Positions 49,043 through 58,544 of a DNA stretch of 64,000 bases are shown piece after piece. The DNA lies in contig NZ_MINO01000007.1 of assembly GCF_001757355.1 (NCBI RefSeq), positions 62,001 to 126,000 on the forward strand. The letters run 5' to 3'. Position numbers and translations under genes: made by a program. The stretch's first letter is position 1, and every line of letters begins with the position of its first letter. The notes beneath the pieces were generated by a model. It ran no database searches. It was not told where the DNA came from and was given only the letters and a program-made list of their open reading frames with translations. The DNA is from Sphingobium phenoxybenzoativorans (GTDB lineage Bacteria; Pseudomonadota; Alphaproteobacteria; Sphingomonadales; Sphingomonadaceae).

Positions 49043-49678
49043 ATGATTTCGCGCCTGTATCAATGGACACTCGCCAAGGCGGCGCATCGCCATGCGGAAC
49101 GCTGGCTGGCGGTCATTTCCTTCATGGAATCGAGCTTCTTCCCGATCCCGCCGCATCCGCTGCTGGGCCTGATGTGCCTCGCCCGGCCGGAAAACGCGCT
49201 GCGGTTCGGATTCATCTGCACGCTGGCGTCGGTGCTGGGCGGCCTTTTGGGCTATGCGATCGGTCATTTCTTCTTCGCGCTGTTCGGCGAATCCCTGCTG
49301 CATGCGCTGGGCCTCGCCAAGAGCTTCCCCGCCGCGCAATGCTATCTGCGCGAATATGGCGCGGAGATCATCCTGATCAAAGGCGCGACGCCGATCCCGT
49401 TCAAGCTGATCACCATTACGGCGGGCTTCATCGGCCTGTCGCTGTTCACCTTCATCTGGGCGAGCATCCTGTCCCGCGCGTTCCAGTTCATGCTGGTCGG
49501 GTTCCTGTTCTGGAAGTTCGGACGGCCGATCAAGGCGTTCATCGAGAAATATCTGGGCCTGCTGTCGGCGCTGTTCCTGGTGCTGGTCGTCGGCGGTTTC
49601 ATCGCCGCGTCGATGCTGACCAGCGGCCCGGCCAAGAGCGACAAGTGCAGCCAGGTCACGGTCAGCACGCCCGCCTGA
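49043..49678 (+). CDS. YqaA family (DedA/SNARE-associated-like) inner membrane protein
   Basis: A 211-aa protein with 4-5 membrane segments. The family marker ESSFFPIPPHPLLGLM is near residue 31, followed by CLARPENALRFGFICTLASVLGGLLGYAIGHFF and, near residue 115, KGATPIPFKLITITAGF, matching the conserved F-x-P-x-P and TPIPFK signatures of YqaA/DedA-like proteins. DedA proteins are linked to lipid-carrier recycling; the YqaA subgroup is uncharacterised. Its neighbours (polyprenyl transferase, lnt) are also lipid-linked. Start by family alignment. Confidence 0.85.
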   Translation: MISRLYQWTLAKAAHRHAERWLAVISFMESSFFPIPPHPLLGLMCLARPENALRFGFICTLASVLGGLLGYAIGHFFFALFGESLLHALGLAKSFPAAQCYLREYGAEIILIKGATPIPFKLITITAGFIGLSLFTFIWASILSRAFQFMLVGFLFWKFGRPIKAFIEKYLGLLSALFLVLVVGGFIAASMLTSGPAKSDKCSQVTVSTPA

Positions 49679-49736
49679 GAGCGCCCCGCTGGCGTTGATC
49701 CTGCACCGTTCGTTCGCGCGAAGTTGATGACACGGC

Positions 49737-49802
49737 GTGCTCCTGCGAAAGCAGGAGCCCAGGCCCACCGTCTGAACTGGGCTCCTGCTTTCGCAGGAGC
49801 AC
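49737..49802. repeat. REP-like inverted repeat, family C
   Basis: Perfect 24-bp arms (GTGCTCCTGCGAAAGCAGGA... and complement), each itself a small hairpin. A diverged copy is at 53188-53279. Confidence 0.8.
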
Positions 49803-49914
49803 GTTGCGGCTATAGTTGATCAGGACAATCTCCAGCATCGCCGATCCGCTTCTTCATATGGCGTCCCCAAAGCATAGGTTGAAACTGTAACCGTCTGCGG
49901 CGATAGCGGCTGCC

Positions 49915-51477
49915 GTGATCGTCAAGCATCCCCGAAAATTAGCGCTGGCCGCTGGGCTTGCCTCCGCCACCGGTTTCGCGCCGCTGCAGCTATGGCCCGT
50001 GACGCTGGCCTGCGTCGCCCTGCTGATGACGCTGCTGGCGAGGGCGGCGACGCGCAAGGACGCCTTTCTGCTGGGCTGGTTCTTCGGCCTTGGGCATTTC
50101 ACCGTCGGCCTCAACTGGATCGCCCACGCCTTCAGCTTCCAGGACGCGATGCCGCACTGGTTCGGCTATGGCGCGGTCGTGCTGCTGTCGCTCTACCTGG
50201 CGGTATTTCCCGCGCTGGCCACGCTCGCGACCCATTGGACGGTAAAATTATCCCACAAAGGCGATGAGGAATGCGAGGGTGTCAGCGCTTTTTTCATCCT
50301 GATTTTCGCGGCCGCCTGGATCGTGACGGAATGGCTGCGCGCGACGCTTTTCACGGGGTTTGCGTGGAATCCGATGGGGGTCATCTGGCTGCCCGCAGGT
50401 GTCACCATCGTGGCGCAGTGGATCGGCACCTATGGCCTTTCGGCGCTGGTCATGCTGGTCGCCGGTGGAGTCGTGCTGGCGGCGCAGAGGCAGAGGCGCG
50501 GCGCGCTGGCGTTCATCCTGCCGGTCGTGGCGATGGGCGTGGCCGGGCTTCTCAACCCCGTCGATGCGCCGCCGCCGTCCGCGCCGCATATCCGCATCGT
50601 CCAGCCCAATATCGCGCAGCAGGACAAATATGACGCCGCGTTCGAGGCGGAGAATTTCAGCAAGCTGTCCACCCTGTCGGGCAAGCCCGGTCCGCATGCG
50701 CGCCTGCTGTTCTGGCCGGAGGCGGCGATCCCCGCCTATCTGGATATGGAGCCGGAGTGGCGGCAGAAACTCGCCCTGCTGATGGGACCCGACGACCTGC
50801 TGATGACGGGCGGCGACAAGATATATTTCAAGGAGGAGAAGAAGGACGGCATCTATGTCGGCCGCACCCTGACCGGCGCGAATAACAGCCTGTGGGTGAT
50901 GACGGCGAATGGGCGGCTGATAGGCCGGTACGACAAGGCGCATCTGGTCCCCTATGGCGAATATCTGCCGATGCGGACGATCCTCTCGGCGATCGGCCTG
51001 TCGCGGCTGGTGCCGGGCGATGTCGATTTCTGGCCCGGTCCCGGTCCGCGTACCCTGCCCCTGCCCGCCGCGCCGGACCGCCCGGCGCTGAAGATGGGCG
51101 TGCAAATCTGCTATGAGATCATCTTTTCCGGGCAGGTCGTGGACGGGAAGGACCGTCCCGATTTCCTGTTCAATCCATCCAATGACGCATGGTTCGGAAG
51201 CTGGGGACCGCCGCAGCATCTGGCGCAGGCGCGGCTGCGCGCGATCGAGGAAGGCATTCCCGTGATTCGATCCACGCCGACGGGCATCTCTGCCGTGGTG
51301 GACGCCCACGGGCATATCCTGCGCAGCCTGCCCTTCCAGCGGGCGGGGTTCATCGATACCCTGCTTCCGCCGCCCGCCGCCCGCACCCCCTTTTCCCGCA
51401 CCGGCAACTGGGCGCCGATGCTGCTTGCGCTGCTGCTCGTCGGCTTGGCCATTGCAACGCGCCGGTCCAGAAGCTAA
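49915..51477 (+). CDS. lnt: apolipoprotein N-acyltransferase
   Basis: A 520-aa inner-membrane enzyme that adds the third acyl chain to lipoproteins. Six or more membrane segments fill the first 200 residues. The nitrilase-like domain follows with the expected triad regions: Glu in FWPEAAIP, Lys in the [16 protein letters not shown] segment, and Cys in VQICYEIIF, then NPSNDAWFG and a C-terminal membrane anchor. GTG start. It precedes metK by 74 bp. Length is normal for the family. Confidence 0.94.
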   Translation: MIVKHPRKLALAAGLASATGFAPLQLWPVTLACVALLMTLLARAATRKDAFLLGWFFGLGHFTVGLNWIAHAFSFQDAMPHWFGYGAVVLLSLYLAVFPALATLATHWTVKLSHKGDEECEGVSAFFILIFAAAWIVTEWLRATLFTGFAWNPMGVIWLPAGVTIVAQWIGTYGLSALVMLVAGGVVLAAQRQRRGALAFILPVVAMGVAGLLNPVDAPPPSAPHIRIVQPNIAQQDKYDAAFEAENFSKLSTLSGKPGPHARLLFWPEAAIPAYLDMEPEWRQKLALLMGPDDLLMTGGDKIYFKEEKKDGIYVGRTLTGANNSLWVMTANGRLIGRYDKAHLVPYGEYLPMRTILSAIGLSRLVPGDVDFWPGPGPRTLPLPAAPDRPALKMGVQICYEIIFSGQVVDGKDRPDFLFNPSNDAWFGSWGPPQHLAQARLRAIEEGIPVIRSTPTGISAVVDAHGHILRSLPFQRAGFIDTLLPPPAARTPFSRTGNWAPMLLALLLVGLAIATRRSRS

Positions 51478-51478
51478 A

Positions 51479-51551
51479 GCGCGCACATAAACTTTTCTTT
51501 ATGTCGGTTCCGCGCGCGCGGCCCGGCGACCCTAAGCCAAGCGGGAGTTCC
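51479..51551 (+). promoter_or_regulatory. metK leader hairpin, possible regulatory structure
   Basis: The leader forms an inner hairpin ACATAAA-CTTTTC-TTTATGT (51485-51504) enclosed by GCGCGC (51479-51484) and a matching GCGCGC near 51511-51518. A second segment contains GCGGGAG, the ribosome site. It does not match a SAM riboswitch consensus I can recall, but a structured leader before the SAM synthase gene is notable. Confidence 0.35.
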
Positions 51552-52748
51552 ATGCGCAACCAGTTCCTCTTCACCTCTGAGAGCGTTTCCGAGGGTCATC
51601 CCGACAAGGTCGCGGACCAGATTTCCGATTCCATCGTCGACCTGTTCCTGTCGAAAGACCCCGAAGCGCGCATCGCCTGCGAGACGCTGACGACGACACA
51701 ACTCGTTGTTCTTGCTGGAGAAATTCGCTGCAAGGGCGTGTATGAGAATGGCGCCTGGGCGCCGGGCGCGAAGGAAGAGATCGAAAAGACCGTCCGCGAA
51801 ACGGTGAAGCGCATCGGTTATGAGCAGGACGGTTTCCACTGGGAGACCTTCCGCTTCGAGAATAATCTGCACGGCCAGTCCGCGCACATCGCGCAGGGCG
51901 TCGACGAGAGCGGCAACAAGGACGAAGGCGCAGGCGACCAGGGCATCATGTTCGGTTACGCCAGCGACGAGACGCCGGACCTGATGCCCGCGACCCTCTA
52001 TTATTCGCACAAGATCCTGGAGCGCATGGCCGCCGACCGCCACGGCAAGGTCGTCGACTTCCTGGAGCCGGACGCCAAGAGCCAGGTCACGCTGGAATAT
52101 GTCGACGAGAAGCCGGTCCGCGCGACCGCGCTGGTCGTGTCGACCCAGCACGCCAAGGACATGGACAATGACGAAAGCCGCGCGAAGCTGCGCGATTATG
52201 TCAAGGGCGTGATGGCCGACGTCCTGCCCGAAGGCTGGCTGCCGGGCGACGAGAGCATCTATGTCAACCCGACCGGCCTGTTCGAGATCGGCGGGCCGGA
52301 CGGCGACGCGGGCCTGACCGGCCGCAAGATCATCGTCGACACCTATGGCGGCGCATCGCCCCATGGCGGCGGCGCGTTCAGCGGCAAGGACCCGACCAAG
52401 GTGGACCGGTCGGCCGCCTACATCACCCGCTATCTGGCGAAGAATATCGTTGCCGCGGGCCTCGCCCGCCGCTGCACGATCCAGTTGTCCTACGCGATCG
52501 GCGTGGCCGAGCCGCTGTCGCTCTATGTCGACACGCATGGCACCGGCACCGTCGAGGCGTCGGCGATCGAGGCCGTGCTGCCGACGCTGGTGCGCCTGAC
52601 GCCGAAGGGCATCCGCACTCATCTGGGCCTCAACAAGCCGATCTATCAAAAGACCGCAGCCTATGGCCATTTCGGCCGCCAGCCGGACGGCGACTTCTTC
52701 CCCTGGGAAAAGACCGACCTGGTGGAGAAGCTGAAGGCGGCGCTTTAA
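51552..52748 (+). CDS. metK: S-adenosylmethionine synthase
   Basis: A 398-aa methionine adenosyltransferase that makes SAM from methionine and ATP. The N-terminus [20 protein letters not shown], the central [49 protein letters not shown] and the [14 protein letters not shown] motif are intact. The ATG follows GCGGGAG. Length fits the alphaproteobacterial group (slightly longer than the 384 aa of E. coli). It is followed by a REP-like hairpin that can act as a terminator. Confidence 0.97.
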   Translation: MRNQFLFTSESVSEGHPDKVADQISDSIVDLFLSKDPEARIACETLTTTQLVVLAGEIRCKGVYENGAWAPGAKEEIEKTVRETVKRIGYEQDGFHWETFRFENNLHGQSAHIAQGVDESGNKDEGAGDQGIMFGYASDETPDLMPATLYYSHKILERMAADRHGKVVDFLEPDAKSQVTLEYVDEKPVRATALVVSTQHAKDMDNDESRAKLRDYVKGVMADVLPEGWLPGDESIYVNPTGLFEIGGPDGDAGLTGRKIIVDTYGGASPHGGGAFSGKDPTKVDRSAAYITRYLAKNIVAAGLARRCTIQLSYAIGVAEPLSLYVDTHGTGTVEASAIEAVLPTLVRLTPKGIRTHLGLNKPIYQKTAAYGHFGRQPDGDFFPWEKTDLVEKLKAAL

Positions 52749-52760
52749 GAATCACCGAGT

Positions 52761-52837
52761 CCGTTCGGGCTGAGCGTGTCGAAGCCATGTCCTTTCTGAA
52801 GTGAAGGACAGCCCTTCGACACGCTCAGGGCGAACGG
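52761..52837. repeat. REP-like inverted repeat, family A
   Basis: CCGTTCGGGCTGAGCGTGTC pairs with GACACGCTCAGGGCGAACGG. Lies 12 bp after metK and probably doubles as its transcript end. Confidence 0.75.
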
Positions 52838-52990
52838 ATTGGTGTGGTCACGATAAAGCCGGATAACATTACAAAGAGTTCACTAGGGTCCGGCGGCGGG
52901 GCGGCGTAGAGACCTGCTTGTCGGTGTCGGGCCCGGACCCCTGACCTCCCGCACCGACACCCTCCGCCTTCACAACAGGAGAGGCTTCCC

Positions 52991-53173
52991 ATGAAAAAAT
53001 CGCTTACCGCCCTTCTGGGCGCATTGTCGCTCGCGACGCTTGCCGCAGCGCCCGTACAGGCCGCGCCGTGCAAGGACGCCAAGGGCAAGTTCACAAAGTG
53101 CCCGGACAAGAAGCCGGTGAAGAAAGCCCCCTGCAAGGATGCGAAGGGCAAATTCATCAAGTGCCCGAAATAG
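52991..53173 (+). CDS. small secreted Lys/Cys-rich protein with internal duplication
   Basis: A 60-aa protein. Signal peptide MKKSLTALLGALSLATLAAA with cleavage near VQA-A. The mature part is two copies of APCKDAKGKF-x-KCP (residues about 25-37 and 46-58) joined by a Lys-rich linker (DKKPVKK). It carries four Cys and many Lys, giving a very basic 36-residue peptide. A strong AGGAGAGG ribosome site supports expression. The duplicated unit is common in short sphingomonad periplasmic proteins; function unknown. Confidence 0.75.
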   Translation: MKKSLTALLGALSLATLAAAPVQAAPCKDAKGKFTKCPDKKPVKKAPCKDAKGKFIKCPK

Positions 53174-53187
53174 GTCGTTAGACGCAG

Positions 53188-53279
53188 TGTGCTCCTGCGA
53201 AGGCAGGAGTTCAGTTCTAACGGCGGGACCGGGCTGAAGCGAGGCGCGTGACTCGCATTCAGTGCTTTCGCAGGAGCAC
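53188..53279. repeat. REP-like inverted repeat, family C
   Basis: GTGCTCCTGCGAAGGCAGGA at the left and TGCTTTCGCAGGAGCAC at the right; imperfect relative of the element at 49737-49802. Confidence 0.7.
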
Positions 53280-53456
53280 GCTGCTCGTGGCTCGTGGCGC
53301 ACGGCTGGATAGACGGGCGTCGATTTTGCAGGATGTGCGATCCCGCGCCCCCTGATGATCCCCTCTGCCTCGAAATTGCAGCGCATTTGTTCGTTTTCGC
53401 AATTTCCGCGCCGCCAGATGATTTCATCTGGCTCGAAATTGCTCTAGGCGCACCGG

Positions 53457-54152
53457 GTGAAAGACCCAACGACACTCAATCGCCTCTATGGCCGCCAGTC
53501 CGGCCACAAGCTGCGCGCCGGGCAGCAGGACCTGGTCGAGCGCCTGCTCCCGCAGATTTCCGTGCCGGAAGATGGCCCGATCACCGCCGCGCGACTGTTT
53601 GGCGAGGACCGCCCGCTGCATTTCGAAATCGGCTTCGGCGGCGGCGAGCATATGGCCTATCGCGCCGACATGCTGCCCGACCATGGCTTTATCGGTTGCG
53701 AGCCGTTCCTGAACGGCGTGGTGACGGCGCTCACCCATATTCGCGACCAGCACCTGCCCAATGTCCGCCTGCATATGGGCAATGCGCTGGACGTGCTTTC
53801 GCGGGTGCCGGACGGGGCGCTGAGCTTCGTCTATCTGCTGCACCCCGACCCCTGGCCCAAGGCGCGTCACGCCAAGCGGCGGATGATGAACAAGGGGCCG
53901 GTGGACATGATCGCCGCCAAGCTGAAACCCGGCGGCGAGTTCCGCTTCGGCACCGACCACCCCGTCTACCTGCGGTGGGCGATGATGGTGATGAACGGCC
54001 GCGCCGATTTCGATTGGCTCGCGGCGACGCCCCAGGATTTCCTGAAGCGGCCGGGCGGCTGGCCGGAAACGCGCTATGAGGCGAAAGCCCGGCGGCAGGG
54101 GCATGAGGTCTGGTACTTCCGCTACCGGCGGCGGGACGCTTCGGTCGCATGA
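53457..54152 (+). CDS. trmB: tRNA (guanine(46)-N7)-methyltransferase
   Basis: A 231-aa class I SAM methyltransferase that methylates G46 in the variable loop of tRNAs. The SAM motif LHFEIGFGGGEHM is at residues 57-69, IGCEPFLNGVVTAL follows, then DPWPKARHAKRRMMNKG (the TrmB D-P-W-P-K-x-R-H-x-K-R-R signature) and GTDHPVYLRWAMMVM. GTG start. Its stop overlaps the ClC channel start by ATGA. A short CAGATGA/TCATCTG hairpin (53415-53430) lies just upstream. Confidence 0.95.
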   Translation: MKDPTTLNRLYGRQSGHKLRAGQQDLVERLLPQISVPEDGPITAARLFGEDRPLHFEIGFGGGEHMAYRADMLPDHGFIGCEPFLNGVVTALTHIRDQHLPNVRLHMGNALDVLSRVPDGALSFVYLLHPDPWPKARHAKRRMMNKGPVDMIAAKLKPGGEFRFGTDHPVYLRWAMMVMNGRADFDWLAATPQDFLKRPGGWPETRYEAKARRQGHEVWYFRYRRRDASVA

Positions 54153-55441
54153 AACGCTGGACGGCCCGCCGCGTTCGCGCGCTTGTCCGTCATGCCGGTC
54201 CCACCTCGCTGATCTTCCGCCGCAGGCTGGCGCTGATCGGCGGCGCGACGATTGTGGGGCTGGTCGCGCTCGCTTTCGCATGGGCGGCGGATGAGGCCAG
54301 CGAAGCCTTTGCCCGCGTCGCGACCGCCAACCGCTATCTGCCGCTGCTGCTGACGCCAGCCGCCTTTGCGGCGATTGTCTGGTTCACGCGGCTGCACGCG
54401 CCGCTGGCGGCGGGATCAGGCATCCCGCAGGTGATCGCCGCGATCAGGAAGCCGGAAACCGCCGACCGCGCGCTGGTGAATTTCCGCACCGCGCTGCTGA
54501 AGCTGATATTGACCATCGCCGCCCTGCTTGCCGGCGCATCGGTGGGACGCGAAGGCCCCACCGTGCAGATCAGCGCCGCCATACTCGCGCGCGTCCACCG
54601 GCTGCTGGCTGTTCCCATGCGCGCGTCGGTATTGATCGCCGGCGGCGCTGCGGGTGTCGCCGCCGCCTTCAACACGCCGCTTGCGGGCATCGCCTTCGCC
54701 ATCGAGGAGTTGGCGGCGGCCTACGAACAGCGCATGACCCTGCTGGTCATCACCGCCGTCATCGTGTCCGGCATGGTCAGCCTGGGCCTCGCCGGCGACT
54801 ATGTCTATTTCGGTTCCGTCGCGGCGCATCTGACATTTGGCGGCGCGGTCATGATTGCGCTGGTTGCAGGCATATTGGGCGGATTGTCCGGCGGGCTTTT
54901 CGCCCGGCTCGCGCTTGGGGCGGCACGGTCCACCAATCGCATCACTGCCTTCGCGCGCCGCCGCCCGGTCTCTTTCGCCGCGCTTTGCGGCCTTGTGGTC
55001 GCCGCAATAGGCACCGCGACCCAATTGACATGGGGCACCAGCTATGGCGCGGCGCGGGCGATGATCGGCGGGGGGCATGATACGCCGCTATGGTTCGGAC
55101 CGGCCAAGTTCGTGTCCACGCTGGCCACATCGGTTTCCGGTCTGCCAGGGGGCATATTCGCCCCGTCGCTGGCGACCGGCGCGGGGTTCGGCAATATTCT
55201 GGGCTGGTTCTTTCCGGGCAGTCAGGCGAGCGCCGTCGTCCTGCTGGGCATGGCGGCCTATTTTACCGGGGTGGTGCGCGCGCCGCTGACGGCGGTCATC
55301 ATCATATCGGAAACCACCGGAAGCCGTGGCTTCATGCTGCCGCTGCTCGGCGCGGCGCTGGTGGCCGACGCCAGCGCGCAGCTCATCTGCAAGGAACGGC
55401 TATATCATGGCCTTGCCCGCAACTTTGCGGACAAAGCATGA
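54149..55441 (+). CDS. ClC family chloride channel/antiporter
   Basis: A 430-aa ClC protein. Selectivity motifs are visible: GSGIPQV near residue 91, GREGPTV near 132 (with the gating Glu), GIFAPSLATGA near 337, and the C-terminal membrane region up to LYHGLARNFADKA. The GREGP glutamate suggests a proton-coupled antiporter. No C-terminal CBS domains. It is translationally coupled to trmB; that pairing probably reflects compact operon structure rather than function. Confidence 0.92.
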   Translation: MKRWTARRVRALVRHAGPTSLIFRRRLALIGGATIVGLVALAFAWAADEASEAFARVATANRYLPLLLTPAAFAAIVWFTRLHAPLAAGSGIPQVIAAIRKPETADRALVNFRTALLKLILTIAALLAGASVGREGPTVQISAAILARVHRLLAVPMRASVLIAGGAAGVAAAFNTPLAGIAFAIEELAAAYEQRMTLLVITAVIVSGMVSLGLAGDYVYFGSVAAHLTFGGAVMIALVAGILGGLSGGLFARLALGAARSTNRITAFARRRPVSFAALCGLVVAAIGTATQLTWGTSYGAARAMIGGGHDTPLWFGPAKFVSTLATSVSGLPGGIFAPSLATGAGFGNILGWFFPGSQASAVVLLGMAAYFTGVVRAPLTAVIIISETTGSRGFMLPLLGAALVADASAQLICKERLYHGLARNFADKA

Positions 55442-55448
55442 TAGCCCC

Positions 55449-56087
55449 TCAGTTCGGCGCCTTGCTCGTATCCACCTTCTCGACCCATTCGGGGTAGAAG
55501 CTGGGTTCGCGGTTGGACCAGCCGACGGCGGTGGCTGCCGCTTCGCTGATCGACTGCAGCAGGGCGCGGCGCTTTTCGGGGTGAAGGTGCGGCAGGCTGG
55601 CGGCGGCGCAGAAAGCGCCGGGAAGCCAGGGCCGCGCGCCCGCGCCGATCAGCCGCTCATACAGGAAGCGGTATGCCGAGAAGCTGTTCAGACGATCCTG
55701 CCCCAGATCGAAAGCCGAGACAGTGACCAGCGGCGCCATGAACGGCTCCACCTGTTCCAGCCCGCTGTCATCGGGGACCATCGTCTTGATTTCGTCGAGC
55801 CGGCCGTAAATCCGCGCCTGCGCCCTGATGCTGGCTTCCTCGACAAGATCGCGGGACCAGAGCTTCATCGCGTCGCGGCGATGAAGGCCGATATCGAGGG
55901 AGCGGCGGATATACCGCTGCGTGGAAGCGGGGAAGCTGGCGAACTCTCGCATTTCTGCGAGCGTGATCGCTCCGTCCGCTGGTTTGGCGCTGATACCCAT
56001 CCAATTGCCCTCCCGACTGAAAGTCCAGACAACCGAACATGCGCCCTGTTTGGTTAGCGAAAGCTTAAGCACATGTTCGCCCGACAT
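55449..56087 (-). CDS. hypothetical protein
   Basis: A 212-aa soluble protein, no signal peptide or membrane segment. It has an N-terminal beta-like part (KLSLTKQGACSVVWTFSREGNWMG) and a helical body with repeated charged segments (STQRYIRRSLDIGLHRRDAMKLWSRD) and a Trp-Ser-Asn-Arg-Glu-Pro motif near the end. No family was recognised. It converges on the ClC gene with only a 7-bp gap and has no partner on its own strand. Start at 56087 is the first ATG; no clear ribosome site precedes it. Confidence 0.6.
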   Translation of the reverse strand: MSGEHVLKLSLTKQGACSVVWTFSREGNWMGISAKPADGAITLAEMREFASFPASTQRYIRRSLDIGLHRRDAMKLWSRDLVEEASIRAQARIYGRLDEIKTMVPDDSGLEQVEPFMAPLVTVSAFDLGQDRLNSFSAYRFLYERLIGAGARPWLPGAFCAAASLPHLHPEKRRALLQSISEAAATAVGWSNREPSFYPEWVEKVDTSKAPN

Positions 56088-56204
56088 TCACATCGGACCA
56101 GATTTCAACGGACTAGGCAATATAAAAATTTGTGCGGCGCAACATGCCTGTCTGCGCCGCGACAATTTTGTCTCAATGTGGGACTGAAGCGACTCAGAGC
56201 CGGG

Positions 56205-56459
56205 TCATTGCCCGTGGCGCGCCTTCCGGTCCTTCTTGTCCGGATCCTCCTCCGGAAAGCCCGATGACGGCACTGGATCGCTATGATCGCCCGGCTGCGT
56301 GGCGCAGGGCGGATCGGAAGCGTCCATGGAATCGGACAGCGCTTCCTCCAGGCTTTCCTCCTGGGTCAGAGGATGATCCTGATCGTCGCTGGGCTTCGCC
56401 ACTTCGCCGTCGCGCGCCACTTCGCGCGCCGCATCCGGTGGATGTTTTTGCGTTTCCAT
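56205..56459 (-). CDS. small acidic protein under a stress-type promoter
   Basis: An 84-aa highly charged, Asp/Glu/Ser/Pro-rich protein (METQKHPPDAAREVARDG start, QEESLEEALSDSMDASDPP centre, Lys/Arg-rich end), predicted to be disordered and soluble. No known domain. A strong AAGGAGACGG ribosome site precedes the ATG at 56459. An exact EcfG promoter match lies 29-53 bp upstream, so it is probably made in stationary phase or general stress. Function unknown. Confidence 0.7.
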   Translation of the reverse strand: METQKHPPDAAREVARDGEVAKPSDDQDHPLTQEESLEEALSDSMDASDPPCATQPGDHSDPVPSSGFPEEDPDKKDRKARHGQ

Positions 56460-56487
56460 GATCCGTCTCCTTAAATCCGTCTCTATC

Positions 56488-56512
56488 AACGGTGGATCGC
56501 AGCCGCTGTTCC
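56488..56512 (-). promoter_or_regulatory. EcfG general-stress promoter (GGAAC-N16-CGTT)
   Basis: On the minus strand GGAAC (56512-56508), exactly 16 nt, then CGTT (56491-56488), the published EcfG consensus of alphaproteobacteria. It points at the 84-aa acidic protein. Confidence 0.75.
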
Positions 56513-56617
56513 AACCCGCGCGCCGCAATATCGCGTTAACCCTGCGGATCGACCAACATCGGCGGATTTTCGACCGGCGGGGACGACAGTCCGCGCCTTT
56601 CAGGCTATGACAGGAGC

Positions 56618-57730
56618 ATGACGATACCCCTTGAGGAGGGCGAACGCGGCGTTTCCCCGACCGTGGCCCTCTATACCATTCTCGGCTTCTGGCTGTTCTA
56701 CGCCGTCATCGTCACCCTGCGCGCTTCGGTCATGGGATTTGAATCCCAGGGCGAGATGGCCATCCGCCGCGGCATCGTGACGATCCTGGGCATCATCCTG
56801 ACATGGGTGCTGTATCTGATCATCCGGCAGTTCGACGGCAGCACATTTTCCCGCCGCATCGCCATCGCCTTCATCGCGGCCATACCCTGCGCCATCTCCA
56901 TCGCGGCGGCGAACTATTATATCTTCAATGTCTATGAGCCGGACGGCTTCATGCCCGCCGCCGAACATTATGCGAAGTCCAAGGGCAATTATGTGCTCCA
57001 GGAAATCGCCGAAGATACGATGGGGCGCTATTTCTTCCTTGCCGCCTGGGCCGCGATCTATCTGGCCGTCACCTATGCGGCGGAGGTGAGCCGGGTCGAG
57101 CGCCGGGCCGCGCGGCTGGAGCAGGCGGCGCGGCAGGCGGAATTGCGGTCGCTGCGCTATCAGGTCAATCCGCACTTCCTGTTCAACACGCTCAATTCCC
57201 TGTCCAGCCTGGTCATGAAGGATCAGAAGGACGAGGCAGAGCAGATGATCATGTCCCTCTCCAACTTCTACCGCACCAGCCTGACCGGCGATCCGCTGGA
57301 GGATGTGCCGCTGTCGGAGGAGGTGCATCTGCAGAAGCTGTATCTGGATATCGAGGCGGTGCGCTTCCCGAAACGGTTGCGGACCAACATCTCCATCCCC
57401 GACCGGCTGATGAGTTGCTGCGTGCCGGGCCTGATCCTGCAGCCGGTGATTGAAAACGCCATCAAATACGGGGTATCCCGAACCACCCGGCCAGTGACGA
57501 TCGATATCCTCGCCTGGGAGGAGGAAGGGCTGCTGCACGTGAGCATAGCGGATGACGGCGACACCATACCCCATGAAAGCGCCTATGAAGGCAATGGCAT
57601 CGGCCTGGTCAATGTGCGCGAACGCCTCGCCGCCCGCTTTGGGGACAAGGGACGGCTGATTTCCGGCCCGATGGAGGGCGGCGGTTTCCTGGTCGAACTG
57701 TCCCTGCCGATCATAAGGCGCGGCTGCTGA
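56618..57730 (+). CDS. LytS/YehU-type sensor histidine kinase
   Basis: A 370-aa membrane kinase. Four hydrophobic segments occupy residues 15-155. The His_kinase domain follows: coiled ERRAARLEQAARQAELRSLRYQVNPHFLFNTLNSL, with phosphoacceptor H186 in NPHFLFN. The ATP domain has QPVIENAIKYGV and GNGIGLVNVRERLAARFG. This family pairs with LytTR regulators, and the response regulator starts 4 bp downstream. AGGAG precedes the ATG. The signal is unknown; no extra sensor domain is seen between membrane part and kinase. Confidence 0.92.
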   Translation: MTIPLEEGERGVSPTVALYTILGFWLFYAVIVTLRASVMGFESQGEMAIRRGIVTILGIILTWVLYLIIRQFDGSTFSRRIAIAFIAAIPCAISIAAANYYIFNVYEPDGFMPAAEHYAKSKGNYVLQEIAEDTMGRYFFLAAWAAIYLAVTYAAEVSRVERRAARLEQAARQAELRSLRYQVNPHFLFNTLNSLSSLVMKDQKDEAEQMIMSLSNFYRTSLTGDPLEDVPLSEEVHLQKLYLDIEAVRFPKRLRTNISIPDRLMSCCVPGLILQPVIENAIKYGVSRTTRPVTIDILAWEEEGLLHVSIADDGDTIPHESAYEGNGIGLVNVRERLAARFGDKGRLISGPMEGGGFLVELSLPIIRRGC

Positions 57731-57734
57731 CCGC

Positions 57735-58481
57735 ATGACGACGATCCGCACAATGATCGTCGATGACGAACCGCTCGCGGTGGAACGGTTGCAGATGCTG
57801 TGCGCCCGCGAGCCGCGCATCTCGCTGGTCGGCACCGCGACCGATGGCGAGGCGGCGCTGCGTCTTGTCGAAGGGCTGGAGCCGGAACTGCTGCTGCTGG
57901 ACATCGCCATGCCCCTGCTGGACGGGATCGGCGTGGCGCGGGCGGTGGGCCGCATGGGCATTCGCCCGGCGGTGATCTTCGTGACGGCGTTCGAAGGCTT
58001 TGCGGTCGAGGCGTTCGATCTGGCCGCCGTCGATTATCTGTTGAAGCCGGTGGCGCACGACCGGCTGACCCGCGCGGTCGACCGGGTGGAGCAGGCGCTG
58101 CGCATCCGGGTGGAAAGCGCACCCGCCATATCGGACGCTCCATCATCGGAATGGGCAGAGGAATTCTGGGTGCCGCACCGGTCGGAGCTGATCCGTATCG
58201 GCACCGACCAGATCGACCGGATAGAGGCGGAGCGCGACTATATGCGGCTCTATGTCGCCGGTCACAGCTATCTGCTGCACCAGACGATCAGTTCGCTGGA
58301 GCAGCGGCTCGATCCGACCGAGTTCATCCGGCTGCACCGGTCCCATATCGTGCGGCGGGACCATATCCAGCGGCTGCGCCATGACGGCAGCGGCGTGTGG
58401 TTCGCCTGTCTGGAAAAGGGCGACGACATCCGCATCGGCCGCACCTTCCTCGCCAATGTGAAGGCGCTGACCGGACGATAG
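57735..58481 (+). CDS. LytTR family response regulator
   Basis: A 248-aa two-domain regulator. Receiver: D10/D11 acidic pair, phospho-acceptor D56 (LLLDIAMP), T84, K104 (LLKP). C-terminal LytTR DNA-binding domain: DQIDRIEAERDYMRLYVAGHSYLLHQTISSLEQRL, then EFIRLHRSHIVRRDHIQRL and IGRTFLANVKAL. LytTR proteins bind direct repeats about 9 bp long, often upstream of envelope or virulence genes. Co-transcribed with the kinase; target genes unknown. Confidence 0.94.
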   Translation: MTTIRTMIVDDEPLAVERLQMLCAREPRISLVGTATDGEAALRLVEGLEPELLLLDIAMPLLDGIGVARAVGRMGIRPAVIFVTAFEGFAVEAFDLAAVDYLLKPVAHDRLTRAVDRVEQALRIRVESAPAISDAPSSEWAEEFWVPHRSELIRIGTDQIDRIEAERDYMRLYVAGHSYLLHQTISSLEQRLDPTEFIRLHRSHIVRRDHIQRLRHDGSGVWFACLEKGDDIRIGRTFLANVKALTGR

Positions 58482-58493
58482 CCCCAGGCATAG

Positions 58494-58526
58494 GAAAACC
58501 CCCGGCGCGGTGCGACGGGGGTTTTC
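58494..58526. terminator. bidirectional terminator
   Basis: GAAAACCCCCG and CGGGGGTTTTC, perfect 11-bp stem with A- and T-tracts, between the regulator gene and the converging UrcA gene. Confidence 0.85.
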
Positions 58527-58544
58527 ACAATGCGATCGCCACGG

